This document shows, piece after piece, positions 21,742-33,610 of a stretch of 64,000 bases of DNA (its first letter is position 1; each line of letters starts with the position of its first letter). The notes beneath the pieces were generated by a model. It did no database searches and had not been told where the DNA came from. It saw only the letters and a program-made list of their open reading frames with translations. The DNA is from Gonapodya prolifera JEL478 (taxonomy: Eukaryota > Monoblepharomycota > Monoblepharidomycetes > Monoblepharidales > Gonapodyaceae), in the NCBI GenBank assembly GCA_001574975.1, contig KQ965819.1:45636-109635 (forward strand). The letters are read 5' to 3'. The position numbers and the translations under genes were made by a program.

Positions 21742-22479
21742 CTGCGGTTTGAATCGCCGTGGTTGAGTGGCAAAAGAGTTGATTTTCGATGGAGATTGAG
21801 AGGAAAACGGCGGAAGTTTATAGTGCGTTGATTTCTGGTGCGATCGAGCTCAGGGTGTGATGACACCATCTCATCGGAACCTAATATGCGTCACTGGCGG
21901 AATTATAAGACAAGAAACACAAAGTTTACTCACATTAGGCGCAAAACTAATAACGCGATCTGGTGTCATCGGAGTGCTGTGTTATTTGGGCTTGTACTGA
22001 CCCGGATCCGATGTGTCTCAAAGAAGATATGACCTACCTTTGGTTTGTACTTACGTTAGCTCTGTCGCAGAAAGAGATCAATTGATGCGATTCGAACATT
22101 TTCGTCAGTCCTCCCAAAGTGCCAAACAAGAGTAAGGCGAGAGGAAGGCGTTTCAATGCTCTCCCTGAGCTGTGGAAAATATCAGACCCCAACACACTGA
22201 GGAGACAAATTCTATATTTTATTTTGAGGCAGCCCCGTTTCAGCTATTTTGCGGTTGATGTTGAAGGCAAAAGTGAACGAATTGGGGCTCGTCCAGAGCT
22301 GTGGTAAAGCCCGCTGGATCAGATCTCCGTTTCCGGTTCTGGATATGAGGTTACTTACCAACACGCTCCGTCTGTATTTTATTCAACCTCTTCTCTTTAT
22401 GGACTCCCGCGGGTCCCAGTGCGCGATGGCCAGCGCGTCACCCCTAGAATCACATCACCTCATTCACGCGTATGTAAGC
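21742..22479. other. Intergenic 5' flank of the TauD-like gene
   Basis: No gene recognised; short open frames only. Confidence 0.35.
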
Positions 22480-22760
22480 CATCCGAGGACGCAATTTGAT
22501 GGTGGCAGTCGGCCGTGGTCAAAGCGTTCGCGGCTGCTGCTCGAATTCGAAGTCGCTTGCGAGGGCTTGCTTTCACTTTCACAAAAATTCGGAGTCAACT
22601 CACATCACACTCTGATTAAAAGCCGATGTGTGTGATGAGGCTGCGCTAGGTATCTTGAGGTTTTGAATTGGTATGCACGTCACCGGAGAGATAACATGGC
22701 CATACTTCTGCAATTACTTCAGACCCCCGGACCTTACCGTCAGAAACTTGGAGCTGAAGC
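22480..22760 (+). repeat. Dispersed repeat, copy 2
   Basis: It carries gaggacgcaatttgatggtg, gcagtcggccgtggtcaaag and ttttgaattggtatgcacgt, then ttctgcaattacttcag. The flank just 5' (gcgcgtcacccctagaat...cgcgtatgtaagccatcc) also matches that of copy 3. Copies 2 and 3 form a tandem pair about 0.6 kb apart. Confidence 0.5.
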
Positions 22761-23039
22761 CAAAGCTTAATCACGTCGGGTATCCGCGTTGATTGAATCC
22801 GCCATGTCAAGGAAGTCAATGCATCAAAACGTCACGGGCCACGAACTGCCCCTTTGAAATTTATAAAAATAGTCTAGAAGAGTTAACTAGACACAGAGCA
22901 TCGTGCACAAGCGCAATGAATGCACTCGACACCTTCTGCTTAAGAGCGCTCGCAATGCCCGGGCCGCCGCACCTTTCTTGGACTTTGGCGGGTCCCCGTG
23001 TGCAAAGTACGCGTCACCAGCATCTGCTCACTCGTATGC

Positions 23040-23345
23040 AAGTCATTCGAGACCCGCCCGAGAGCGTTCTCAAGGTGGCAGTATTTTGGTGACGCAATTT
23101 TATGGTTGCATCGGCCATGGTGAAGGCAGCCCATCGCGAGGTCTTGGCTGGCGCTTGCGACGGCTTGCATACACTCTCCCACAGATGTCGGTCAGCGCAC
23201 TCTTACACCCCTGGAGCTCAAGTTTGTTTGATGACGCTCCGTCCTGCGCCTTGAATTTTTGAATTGGTGACGTCAGGGGATCGCTCACATTCCTCTGCGT
23301 CTGCAATTATTCTTTCGTCACCCCTTCAGTTGCAAACTTATGACC
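23040..23345 (+). repeat. Dispersed repeat, copy 3
   Basis: Same order of words as copies 1 and 2: ctcgtatgcaagtcattcga, ggtgacgcaattttatggtt, tttgaattggtgacgtcagg, tctgcaattattctttcg. Non-coding. Confidence 0.5.
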
Positions 23346-25027
23346 AAAACTTCAGGCTTGAGATGGTGTGCTACTACAGCAGGAGAGGTAAAGTCGCAAG
23401 TGCATTCGTATTAATACCCATGTGCTTGTCCCTCGAGCTGCAGAGTTAACCTTTCCTTTGAATCGGGAGTGTTACAGACAACGCCGGGCGCATAGATCTG
23501 TCGACTCTCGCTATGGCGATCATGATGATATGTGCTGACCATTTTCAACTGCTTGAGAAACAGCTTTGGTGTTTCGGGATAGCATCTTCAGCAGTTTGAT
23601 ACTTTAGAAATCTGAACTGTCCATTTTTGAATCAACCGATGGGAGTGCAAATGTCAGCCGCTCTGTTTGGTGCAGATTAACCAACCGATAGTCCAAATTC
23701 TCCCACATCGGACATGAAGACCATCATTTATCCCTGGTTACGTTAATGCAGCCACGTCTTGTCCATAAAAGCAGACACGGATTTGTGAAATGATTATTTT
23801 GGGTGGCGATTTGAAGATACTTAGGACCAACCACCATCACAAAAAACTCGTCTGTCCTCTCTCGCACACGCGACGGCTGTTCAATTCTCACACCGTCAAT
23901 TCCTAGCGGGCTTGGTGGCACCAGGTCTGGTTTTGATTTTATTATTATCGTATGAACGCCGTGACTTTATGCCAGATATTGGACGGTCCACTCCCGGGCC
24001 TCGATCCGTGACAATCTTGCGCCGCCCTCACTGGCCCCTATTGTGGTGATCTGGGCCATGTTTTGATTGCTTTGCTCTACTTGTATGACAATGAAAGCCT
24101 GACTTTCATCTGTTTGACGATGAGTTATACAATGAACTCACGTGCCACCAGTGACATTCAGAGAGCATTATTCATTCTGATTAGCCGTGTAGCATACAAA
24201 ATTGAATGGGGAGTCAACGCAAAAATGGACAAAATTAAGCATGTGACGAGTGATCCCGATTCCCAAAGGACCAGTCACCAGACGGCAGATGCGTCAGGGA
24301 GAGGGATAGTGGAAACTACCACCATAATGTCGCTGGGAGCTGGAGCTGATGATGCACTGACAAGACTCCTGAACTGAACTTTTAGATGACCGTCTGATCA
24401 AAATAAAGTTTCGTCCAAACCTGTTCTCTCGACTATCAGTATATTTCATCAAATTACCAGGAACCATTGATGGTCTATGAACCACGTACGGCGTAGTCAT
24501 GACTTTGCTGTGCGTTTGACCACGCCGTGATTGATGACCTTTTGACCATGACTTTACTAGTGGTGATCACGACGCAAATCACGTGGGAGTGGATTTGCAC
24601 AAAGTGACATTCCCCAAGTTGCCCGTGCAAAATATAAACGCCGAATCAACGCCAATGCGCGGCATGTGACGTTCGATCTTGCCCTTTCCCTTGTGTTGAC
24701 CTGTCGGGCAGGACAATGAAGCAGGGGCCGAAAACGACCGGCTATAATCTTCCAATTCAGCCGCCACTCCATCCGCAATCTCTGACACGCGGGGACACAG
24801 CGATTGATTCCACTCGAGTGAGCGCGCAAACAGACGTGAGCACGCGCTGGGGGACGGTGTACGCTTTGGCGGGAGAAGGGTTTATGCGCGGTTACCTCCT
24901 CCGCGACAACGGACGCTGACACGCTGCGAAACCCGTTCAGCCACGCTGCGCCATCCGACACGACGAGTCGCTTCCACGCCTGCACTCCCACACTCCGCAG
25001 CTCACTCGCCAGTCGCCCATCACCGCG
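23346..25027. other. Intergenic region before the acyl-CoA synthetase gene
   Basis: A 104-codon + strand frame (24063-24377) has no domain. The stretch 24500-25027 would contain the promoter and 5' untranslated region of the acyl-CoA synthetase gene. No other feature recognised. Confidence 0.3.
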
Positions 25028-28000
25028 ATGCCNNNNNNNNNNNNNNNNNNNNNNNNNNNNNNNNNNNNNNNNNNNNNNNNNNNNACGTTCGACCCGGAGT
25101 ACCCGCCCGAGTCGGCCAACAGGAACAGAGAGGTCTATGGCAAGTTGAAGCACCAGGGTGTGCTGCTGCCCGGGTCAGGAACCGACTCCACCACGCGTGA
25201 GTAGGCCGGACGTGTCTCCCGCCCGACTGCGCACACCGCGATTGACTCCGCCGGTCTCGGATACCGTTCCGATTTTGATCCCGATTGCATCTTCTCCGGC
25301 TCCGATTCCTCAACGGCCAATGCCTTCCGCTCCAATTGAATTCGCTTGTTGCCCAACTAAGCAATCATCCGGAACGGAATGTACCCAGACGCACTCGTCC
25401 GCGGCTGGCCAGACATCCGCACGCTCTACGACGTCTTCCAGAAGGGCGGGGTGACCATCTGTCCCGTGAGTTGGTCTCTTCTTCGTTTGCGGTTGAGGAG
25501 GTTGAGGTGAAGATGTTCAAGGATATGTGTATCCAGGGCTGATTTCGATGGAATCGAGCTGCTATTTTTCAGAGACGATAGGAACGAGGACCCGGATTGG
25601 TATTCCATTGTGCTCTGTGGTCCTGCCTCCTACTGATGGAGCATGATTCCTAACCCTCTTCTTCCTTCCTCCTGTCTCCTTTCACCCATCTCCTCTTCTC
25701 TTCCCTTCCCACCTCCACCTCTCCTCACACCCAGAACAACCCCTACCTCGGCCACCGCACCTCCACCCTCGTCACCTCTCCCACTGACCCTTCCCAGACC
25801 GTCAAGCAATGGTCCGGCTACATATGGCGCACATACCGCCAAACCGCCGACGAAGCCACGCTTATTGGGTCTGCTCTGATCCACCTGCGTGAGAAACTCA
25901 CGGGGAAGAGGGGCGGACAGTGGTGCTTTGGGATTTACGCGCAGAATAGGCCAGAGTGGTTGGTGGCGGAGCAGGCGAGTTATGCGTATAATGCGATTAC
26001 GACAGTGTTGTGAGTATGGTTGGCGGTGGGAGGGGAGAGGGAGGGGGGTGGGGTGGGGGGTGGGTGGCTCGGGGTGCTCGGGGGGCGGACGGAGGCCAGG
26101 GGGCCGAATGAGCGGGAAGGTAGCGCAGCGAGCAGTAAGAGCGGAGCGAGGAAACGGAGCATAAGCGGGAGGCGTGGTATCAGCTTCCTAGCGGAGCGGA
26201 ACACTCGTCGTCCATGTACCTCTTTCACCTCACACCCACCGCGGCCCCCTCACCGCAGATACGACACCCTGGGCCCGGACGTTGTCGAGTACATCGTGAA
26301 CCACGCCGAAGCCGAGATCGTCGTGACGAGCGCGGACAAGGTCGCCGGGTTGTTGAAGTTGGCGGGCAAGATGCCGGTTATGAGGGTGAGTGCTGGCCAG
26401 TTTGGTCGGCGCGTTTATGGGGCGATGCTTGAAACATCACACACCCACACACCCCGCCCCCATCCTACTTCTTATCCCCCCCCCCCCTCCCGACCGCACC
26501 CCCTCCCCCACCATCAGGCCATCATCTCCATGGACCCCCTCGACGGCACCGCCGGCGCCGCACTCCGCGGATGGGCGGCCGAGAAGGACGTCGCGTTGCT
26601 GGACTGGGTCGAGGCGATTGCGTTGGGGAAGGCGAATCGGTGCGTTTTTTTTTTGGAGGAGGGGTTTGTGGCGTTCTGGGGGGTGTTGGTTGTGACAATC
26701 ATTGACGTTTGTTGTGGGGAAATGTAGGGCCCCCCACACCCCACCGTCTGCGCAGGACATCGTGACGATTTGTTACACTTCCGGTGTAAGTCCTGTGCCC
26801 TCTTCTCCCGTCGCCTCCTGTCTCCCCTCACCTCCTACCTCCCTCCCCCTTCTCACCGGTAAATAGACAACCGGCATGCCCAAAGGCGCGATCCTCACAC
26901 ACGAGAACATCGTGTCGGCTCTACGCGCGATGGCGTTGGGCGGGACTGGGTTCACGAAGGATGATGTGTATGTTAGTTATGTGAGTGATTTGGGTCGCAG
27001 TTGTGTTGTCCGTTTCGGCGGTATCAACGGTCGAGCGTGTCCTCATTGTATCTTGTTCCGACGCCAACTACCCTCCCCTTCGACTAGCTCCCTCTTGCTC
27101 ACATTGTAAGTATCCCGCGCCCCATTTCCGCCGCTTTTCGTAGCTGATTGCTATCCTTCCCATCCCATAGTACGAGCGCCAGGTCATTCAGAACGTCGCC
27201 CGCGTTGGTGCCAGGATCGGATTCTTCAGAGGCGATGGTGAGATTGTGGCGGCTCTCTATTTCGGTTGGCCGTCGTTCCCGACGAAACTGATACGGCGCT
27301 CCTCCCCACTCTGCCTCCAGTCCTCCTCCTCATCGAAGACCTCCAAGTCCTGCAACCCACCATCTTCTGCTCCGTCCCTCGCCTGCTCAACCGTATCTAC
27401 GACAAGATCATCGCGGGCGCCACGGGCGGATCTCCCATCCGCGCGGCCTTGTTCCGCACCGCGCTCGAGACCAAGATCCAGAACCTCAAGACCTCGGGCA
27501 CTCTCACGCACCCACTGTGGGACCGCCTGGTGTTCAAGAAAGTCCAGCAGGTCGTTGGTGGACGTGTGAGGCTGATCGCGTCTGGGAGCGCGCCGATCAG
27601 TCCGGATGTGATGACGTTCTTGAGGGTGGCGTTTGCGTGTGATGTCGTTGAAGGGTGAGTGTGGGGCTGTAGGTCACGTAACCAATGTTGTGTTTGCTAA
27701 TGTGTACACTCATTGACTAGGTACGGACAGACCGAGACCTCGGCCATGGGTCACATCACCTGGCCAACGGACATGACGGCGGGACACCTCGGCCCACCGG
27801 GACCGTGCCTGGAGACAAAGCTCATTTCGATTCCGGAGATGAACTACAACGTTACGGACAAGGTGAGCCAGTCGGTGGCAGAACGAGGGGCCTTTTTGAA
27901 TAACCAAACTGATATAAACCTCTTACTCTCTCATCACCCGTGGTCCACTGAAAGCCCTTCCCCCGCGGAGAAATAGCCATGCGCGGATACAACAACACCA

Positions 28001-28833
28001 AGGGGTACTGGAAAGACGAGAAGAAGACCCGCGAGCTCTTCACTGAGGACGGGTTCCTCCTCACTGGTGATGTCGGCGTGCTGGATGACCGCGGTCGTGT
28101 GTCTATTGTGGACAGGAAGAAGAAGTGAGTTCGGGTCGGTGCGGCTAGCTCTGTGGGTGGAGTTCTGACAGTGTGGGTGTGTTATATCTCGTTTAGCATC
28201 TTCAAGTTGTCCCAGGGAGAATATGTGAGTTTATGGTGTGGTTGAATTAAGGCATTCGGGCATCTGACATGTGGCCTGTCGCTAGGTTGCCCCCGAGAAA
28301 ATCGAGCAAACCTACCAGAAGAGTGACTTCGTCGCCCAGATCTTCGTCCACGGAGACTCTTTGAAGGTGAGAGTTCGAGAACTTCGGCCCGCTTCAATTC
28401 ACTGGCTGACGATCTCAACGACCCCACCAGAGCGAGCTCGTCGCCATCGTCGTGCCCGACTTCGAAGTCGTGGTTCCTCTCGCCGCCAAGCGTGGATGGG
28501 GTTCCACTCCCGAGGAGATCTCGCGCAACAAGGCCTTCCGCAAGGCCGTGCTGGAGGACATGGACAAGGTCGGCAAGAAGTCCAAGCTGCGCGGGTTCGA
28601 GTTCGTCAAGGCCATCCACATTGAGCCTGAGCTCTTCACGATCGACAACGGCATGTTGACCCCGACGCAGAAGGTGAAGCGCCCTGAGGCAAAGGTCAGT
28701 GATACGTACGTTATGACCTTCACTGGCTTGAATTCTAACTCTTTGCGCGAACTTTTAGGACAAATACTCCAAGGAGATCGCCGTTCTGTACGCCGAAATC
28801 GACGCCCAACCCAAAGCCCCCTCTAAACTGTGA
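25028..28833 (+). CDS. Peroxisomal long-chain acyl-CoA synthetase (PTS1 SKL)
   Basis: Sixteen exons: about 25028-25196 (with a gap of Ns), 25362-25465, 25735-26009, 26259-26385, 26518-26639, 26728-26785, 26867-26980, 27088-27105 (18 nt), 27171-27237, 27322-27654, 27721-27862, 27955-28124, 28197-28224, 28286-28366, 28431-28694, 28759-28833. It activates fatty acids to acyl-CoA with ATP. Family motifs are WSGYIWRTYRQTADEA, the AMP-binding P-loop YTSGTTGMPKGAILTHENI, LPLAHIYERQVI, QPTIFCSVPRLLNRIYDKI, YGQTETSAMG, GYWKDEKKTRELFTEDGFLLTGD and [23 protein letters not shown]. The protein ends APSKL, a canonical peroxisomal type 1 signal, so it probably feeds beta-oxidation like yeast Faa2 or plant LACS6/7. 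The start (ATG 25028) directly abuts the gap, so residues 3-20 or so are unknown and the start is provisional. Confidence 0.9.
25033..25084. other. Assembly gap (52 Ns)
   Basis: A run of 52 Ns falls in the first exon of the acyl-CoA synthetase gene, hiding part of its N-terminus. Its true length is unknown. Confidence 0.99.
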
Positions 28834-28945
28834 AGGAGATGCAAAGGTCAACAGGGCACGACGACTCAATTCTCGATGTCTAAAAAGCAGTTGCAGCTGT
28901 ACACAATAGATAATAATACGCCTTCCATTCCTCGACCATTAATTT

Positions 28946-31255
28946 TTACATCCTGAACACACCAAACGTGGTTTCCTCTGCAGGCTTGTTCATCGCGATG
29001 GACATGGCCAGTGCGAGGACCTTTCGGGTGTCGGCAGGGTCGATGACACCGTCATCCCACAATCTGAATGAACAGGGGGAGCCGGTCAGATACCGGGACT
29101 CCTTTCACAAGCAAGTACGAATGCTCGCAGTCTCACCTGGCACTGGCGTAGTACGGGTGGGCTTCTGACTCATATCGCTCTCGGATAGGCCCCTTGAACT
29201 TCTCTTCAGCCTCGACGGCCCAATCCTCGCCGCGCTTGGTCTTAGCGTCTCGTGTCACTGAAATGATGTACCTCGAATTCAGCTCTGGCAAAAAGCATTA
29301 AAAGGGTGAATTTGCTCCTTACCTTGGGCGAGTACACCGGCAGCCTGCTCACCACCCATGACACCAATCCGTCCGTTGGGCCACATCCACATGAACCGTG
29401 GTCCAAACGCCCGTCCACACATGCCGTAGTTTCCGGCACCGAACGAATTTCCAATGATGACGGTGAACTTGGGAATCTTTGCGGTGGACACGGCAGTCAC
29501 GAGCTTCGCTCCGTGTTTGGCGATACCAGAGGCTTCGGCTGCTTTGCCGACCATGAATCCGGTGATGTTCTGGAGGAAGAGAAGAGGGATGTTCCGCTGT
29601 GAGCAGAGCTCGATGAAGTGTGCGCCTTTGACGGCGGCCTCGGAGAAGAGAATACCATCGTTGGCGATGATACCGATGGGCATGCCGTGGATTCGGGCAA
29701 AGCCTGAGGGCAAAAGTCATGCGTTCAAAGGTGTTCTAAAGTGGCGGTGGCATCAGAAGTTGGAACTTACCACACTTCAACGTCGGGCCGTAAAACTCCT
29801 TGAACTCAGTCCATCGACTTCCATCAACCAAACGTGCAATAACCTGCTTGACATCAAACCCTCTTCGGCCATCCCCACCAACAATTCCTCCTAGTTCGTT
29901 GATGTCGTACAAAGGCTCCACTGGCGGGGCCAAGGACGTCTCCGATCCCAAGGGAATAAAGTGGGAGTGCGCGCTGGGATACGGTGGTCGCCTACGGTTC
30001 AACGAGGCTACGATACGCCTGGTTTTCGCGAGAGCGTCCTGGTCCGAGGATGCGAGATGGTCTGTGACTCCGGAGATTTTGGAGTGAACGTCACCACCGC
30101 CTAGTTCCTCGGCTGTGACGACTTCTCCGGTAGCGGCGCGGACAAGGGGAGGGCCGCCGAGGAAAATGGTTCCTTGATTGCGCACAATGACGGCTTCATC
30201 GGACATGGCAGGGACGTAAGCACCACCAGCTGTGCAAGATCCCAAAACAACGGCAATTTGAGGAATGAACAGGGAGGAAAGGTTCGCCTTTCACGACAAA
30301 ATTATGTCATTGGCGCCCGGATGTTAAATAATTGCGTGAAAACATATCTTATAAAGCAGCTCACCTGATTGAAGAAAATACGACCAAAGTGAAGCTTGTC
30401 CGGGAAAACGTCACTCTGAAGAGGAAGGAAGGCACCTCCAGAATCGACAAGGTAAATGCAAGGCAGATTGTTCTCCATCGCAATTTCCTGAGCTCGAACG
30501 TGCTTTTTGACCGTTATGGGATAGTAGGTACCACCTTTGACGGTGGAGTCTATGGAAACAAGTGATATCGAGGGTAAGTGACGTTCCATGGTGATCCAAT
30601 ATCAAATATGGTCTACACGCGTGACTCCATTAAGACCCCACCGTTCGCGACGATCATGCAGTCGACACCACTGACCCTTCCGATACCAGTGATGATTCCA
30701 CCTGCTGGAACATCGTCGTATTCGTCGGTTTTCCCGTCCTTTTTATAGAGTTTGTGACCTGCGAGTTGCGAAAGCTCCAGAAAAGGTGACCCTGGGTCGA
30801 GTAATTGGGCTATACGATCACGCGGTAGAAGTTTCTTTCGAGATAGATGTCGCTTTCGAGCTTCTGCCCCTCCTCCCAGAGAAATTTTCGATATGAGCGA
30901 GCGAAGGTCCCCAGTGAGTCCTGCCATCCGGTTTGCCGCGTCCTAAGAGGAAAACATCTCGCAGAGTCTGATATGGAAACTGATGTTGCGTGGAGAGAGG
31001 GCTCACCTTGAATTCCGCTGCATCAATGTCCACAGTGTTTTCAATGATAAGGCCCGCGTCCTCGGGGTCCACTGGCGCCAACGCCGGGGAGTATGACCCT
31101 TGGGCAAAGGAAAATGACGAACTCGGTTGGTTTAGAGTGGGAGATGCTAGCCGAAGCGGTGCAGCGAGGTGGAATCGTCGTATTGCGGCGACGGACGATG
31201 CCGAGGTTCGCGACGGCCACGAGCGCAGAGCAGTGAGGGAGTGTGAGGCGAGCAT
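28946..31255 (-). CDS. MCCC2: Methylcrotonoyl-CoA carboxylase beta subunit, mitochondrial
   Basis: This is the carboxyltransferase half of the biotin enzyme in leucine breakdown. ATG at 31255 opens a basic, Ser-rich mitochondrial presequence ([20 protein letters not shown]...). Then come [52 protein letters not shown], a splice giving [117 protein letters not shown] and [19 protein letters not shown]. It ends TFGVFRM then TAA at 28946-28948, the family's usual C-terminus. The oxyanion and acyl-CoA binding Gly-rich blocks are intact. The biotin-bearing alpha subunit is not in this window. It is convergent with the acyl-CoA synthetase gene, 112 bp apart. Not all exon ends were fixed. Confidence 0.93.
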
Positions 31256-31435
31256 GGGATGAGAAAGTGCTAGAGGGAGTTTGAATCAGAATTCCAGTGT
31301 CGGCTGATGTCTCCCTGTGGTCGGTTGCGTTGGTTGCAAGGAACACATCCGGGCAGATCCCGCGTTTGACGTCATTTCAAATCACGAGTGCAATGATTAC
31401 AATGAAAAAAAAAAATAGATTCATATCTAGCCTTC

Positions 31436-33458
31436 TTATTTGCTGGTTCGCCCCTCATGCTGGTCAATTATGTCTCGGGCTGTTGTCGAGCGAATAACAG
31501 CCAGACCTTGCAGGAATTCCTCATACGAAGCTGTTTCGGGTTTCTACGAGAAGGGTTTGTGGGTTGCGGATTGAATTTATGGTGAGGAAAACTAATCCAT
31601 GTTCCAAACGCACCTTAGCGTCTGCACCATTCTCCGTTGAAAGGTGCTCCTTCTTCCGTTCTCCTGCCCAGCCACCGAGCATTCCCATGAAAGCTTCCAT
31701 GAACGCGGGCATTTTGTCACACTCAGACGCTTTTCGTCGCTCGATTGCGCCAGGCAACCAGAATTTTACAGCTTCAATGCGAGCCGAAGAAGTTGGATGG
31801 TCGGACAGGTAGGCGCTCTTCTCCAGTCCTCCAAGCTCAGAGTTGAAACGCGTCCACAGTGTTGGTGCCGCCGATGGGTCTTTGAGTGGAACGTCATCCG
31901 GGTGCAAGATGATGGTGTGGGCGCCGTACGCGAAGTAGAAATCGACCGCTTGTCATCGACATAATCGTGCGAATGAGATTAAAACGTACCATAGCACGCA
32001 GCCGCAGCTAAATGCAGTCCAATGTAGTCAGCTTCTGCTTCACTGGTTGGTTGGAGAGAAGAACACGAAAGTAGTCAGTTGCAAAGAAAAATACTCTGTG
32101 AAATACGAAGCAAATTTGCAGTACCAACATTTGTCGACTGAAAGGTAAACTGACAACTGCGAGAGAGAGAAGCAAGATTAACCACAGGTTGTGGTGCTAA
32201 CGCGGAATGTGCTCGCGTACAGTAATGGGAAGCGGCAATTTGAAGCACCAGCCACTCGATTCCGAACACCCAGCAGAGCCCCGCTGTGAGAATTCGCATC
32301 TTGTTAAAGGATAATTTCTCGCTTGTGTGTCGCGCCACTTGATGGGCAATTTCGTGTCCAAGCACAATCGCCAGCTCGTCAACACTTCGTACAATTTCAA
32401 AAAGTCCCGTGTTTACGAATATTTTGCCTCCAGGTCTAGTGAAAGGCAATCGAGGAATGGTTAATAACGAAAATCGTTGTGGTTGTTGAATCAAAGAGCC
32501 ACGGTTGGCGAAAAATATGTAGCTAGAGTTGGCAGCGCGTACTCACAAGACAAATGCGTTAGGTTCCGGATTTTCTATAACGTGGACTCTCCAGTCCAGG
32601 TTTGTTAGTCCTGAAACGGGTATGAGCCGCTTCGCCTGGTCAACGATGGGTTATAATCAACCTGGGGTTGAGTGTACGCCGAATATCAGACCCACCACGC
32701 CTGCAACCATCAACGTGAGAGGGTTCCATTCACTTAGTAGTTTGTCTTGGTTGTCAGAAATCAGCTCGTTGTAAAGTACTTCGGGTATATGTGTGCGATA
32801 AGTCAAATTCAACGTCGAAAGCATTGACGTGAATGACATTTTTCTCACCATCAGCAAGCCACTGCTCTTCCTGTGGTGTCACATCCAGAAAACGAATTCG
32901 TCCTGGGCAATTTTTGGAATGAAATCAGGGCGAGCAATTCGTATTGAACCTTTGAAAACATTTGCCCACCGGAGATTGGCACAGTATCCAAGTACATGAG
33001 GTAGTACCCAGCAGAAAGCGCAAGTACGCTGGCGGAAATATAAGTTGCAAATCGTCGCCTCTTTGACCGTCGCTCTTGCTATGAAGCAATATTGGCAGTT
33101 GAAATAGCAAACAGCTGTCAGAGGTACAAGGGGGTCCAGCGTGATCGGTCATTACATTATGCTCACGAATGACACTTCGTGCTTCCTCCAGAGATGGCTT
33201 CGAGGCACTTGGAAGAGTTGTGGGGGCCTGGCATCGATTGTGAAGACCCAGACTTCCACGGTGGGAGGACATTTCGGGCGATAGACGATAAGATCGTGAT
33301 ATCAAAGTGCCTGGAGTGGAGGAGTGGAGTCCTGGGGTTGGTATTGGCGGATCTTTCCGTGATATGAAAGACCGAAACGGAATATATCTTCGGCCAAGGA
33401 GTCCTGAAAGAGTTCCAGTGGATCTCGAGATGCTTTTAAGAATGCCGAGAGGAAGCAT
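31436..33458 (-). CDS. OMA1: OMA1-like mitochondrial M48 metalloprotease
   Basis: This is a peptidase of the M48C (OMA1) group. The catalytic block is GKIFVNTGLFEIVRSVDELA then IVLGHEIAHQVARHTSEKLS, with the zinc-binding HExxH. The third ligand Glu lies in EAEADYIGLHLAAAACY. C-terminal family sequence: LSDHPTSSARIEAVKFWLPGAIERR, then KPETASYEEFLQGLAVIRST, ending TAA at 31436-31438. Upstream exons carry a basic presequence (MLPLGILKSISRSTGTLSGLLGRRY, ATG 33458; an alternative ATG is at 33524) and a membrane span (TYISASVLALSAGYYLMYL). OMA1 sits in the mitochondrial inner membrane and degrades misfolded membrane proteins under stress. It lies 153 bp from the TatD-like stop, same strand. Exact internal exon ends were not all determined. 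Confidence 0.85.
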
Positions 33459-33610
33459 CGTGTCACTTGAGGCGATCGAAACCTGGGACGTTGGTGGATG
33501 TCTTTGAGAAGCGGAGTGCGGCAAAATTCAGTAAGAAGGATTTTCCGTCAGCACAAAAGCAAAGAGCCGGCGAAGTGATAAGACTGGCAATGCGATAGTA
33601 TATCTGATGT

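Noticed and set aside
28182-28619. 145-codon - strand open frame
   Set aside because: Antisense shadow of acyl-CoA synthetase exons.
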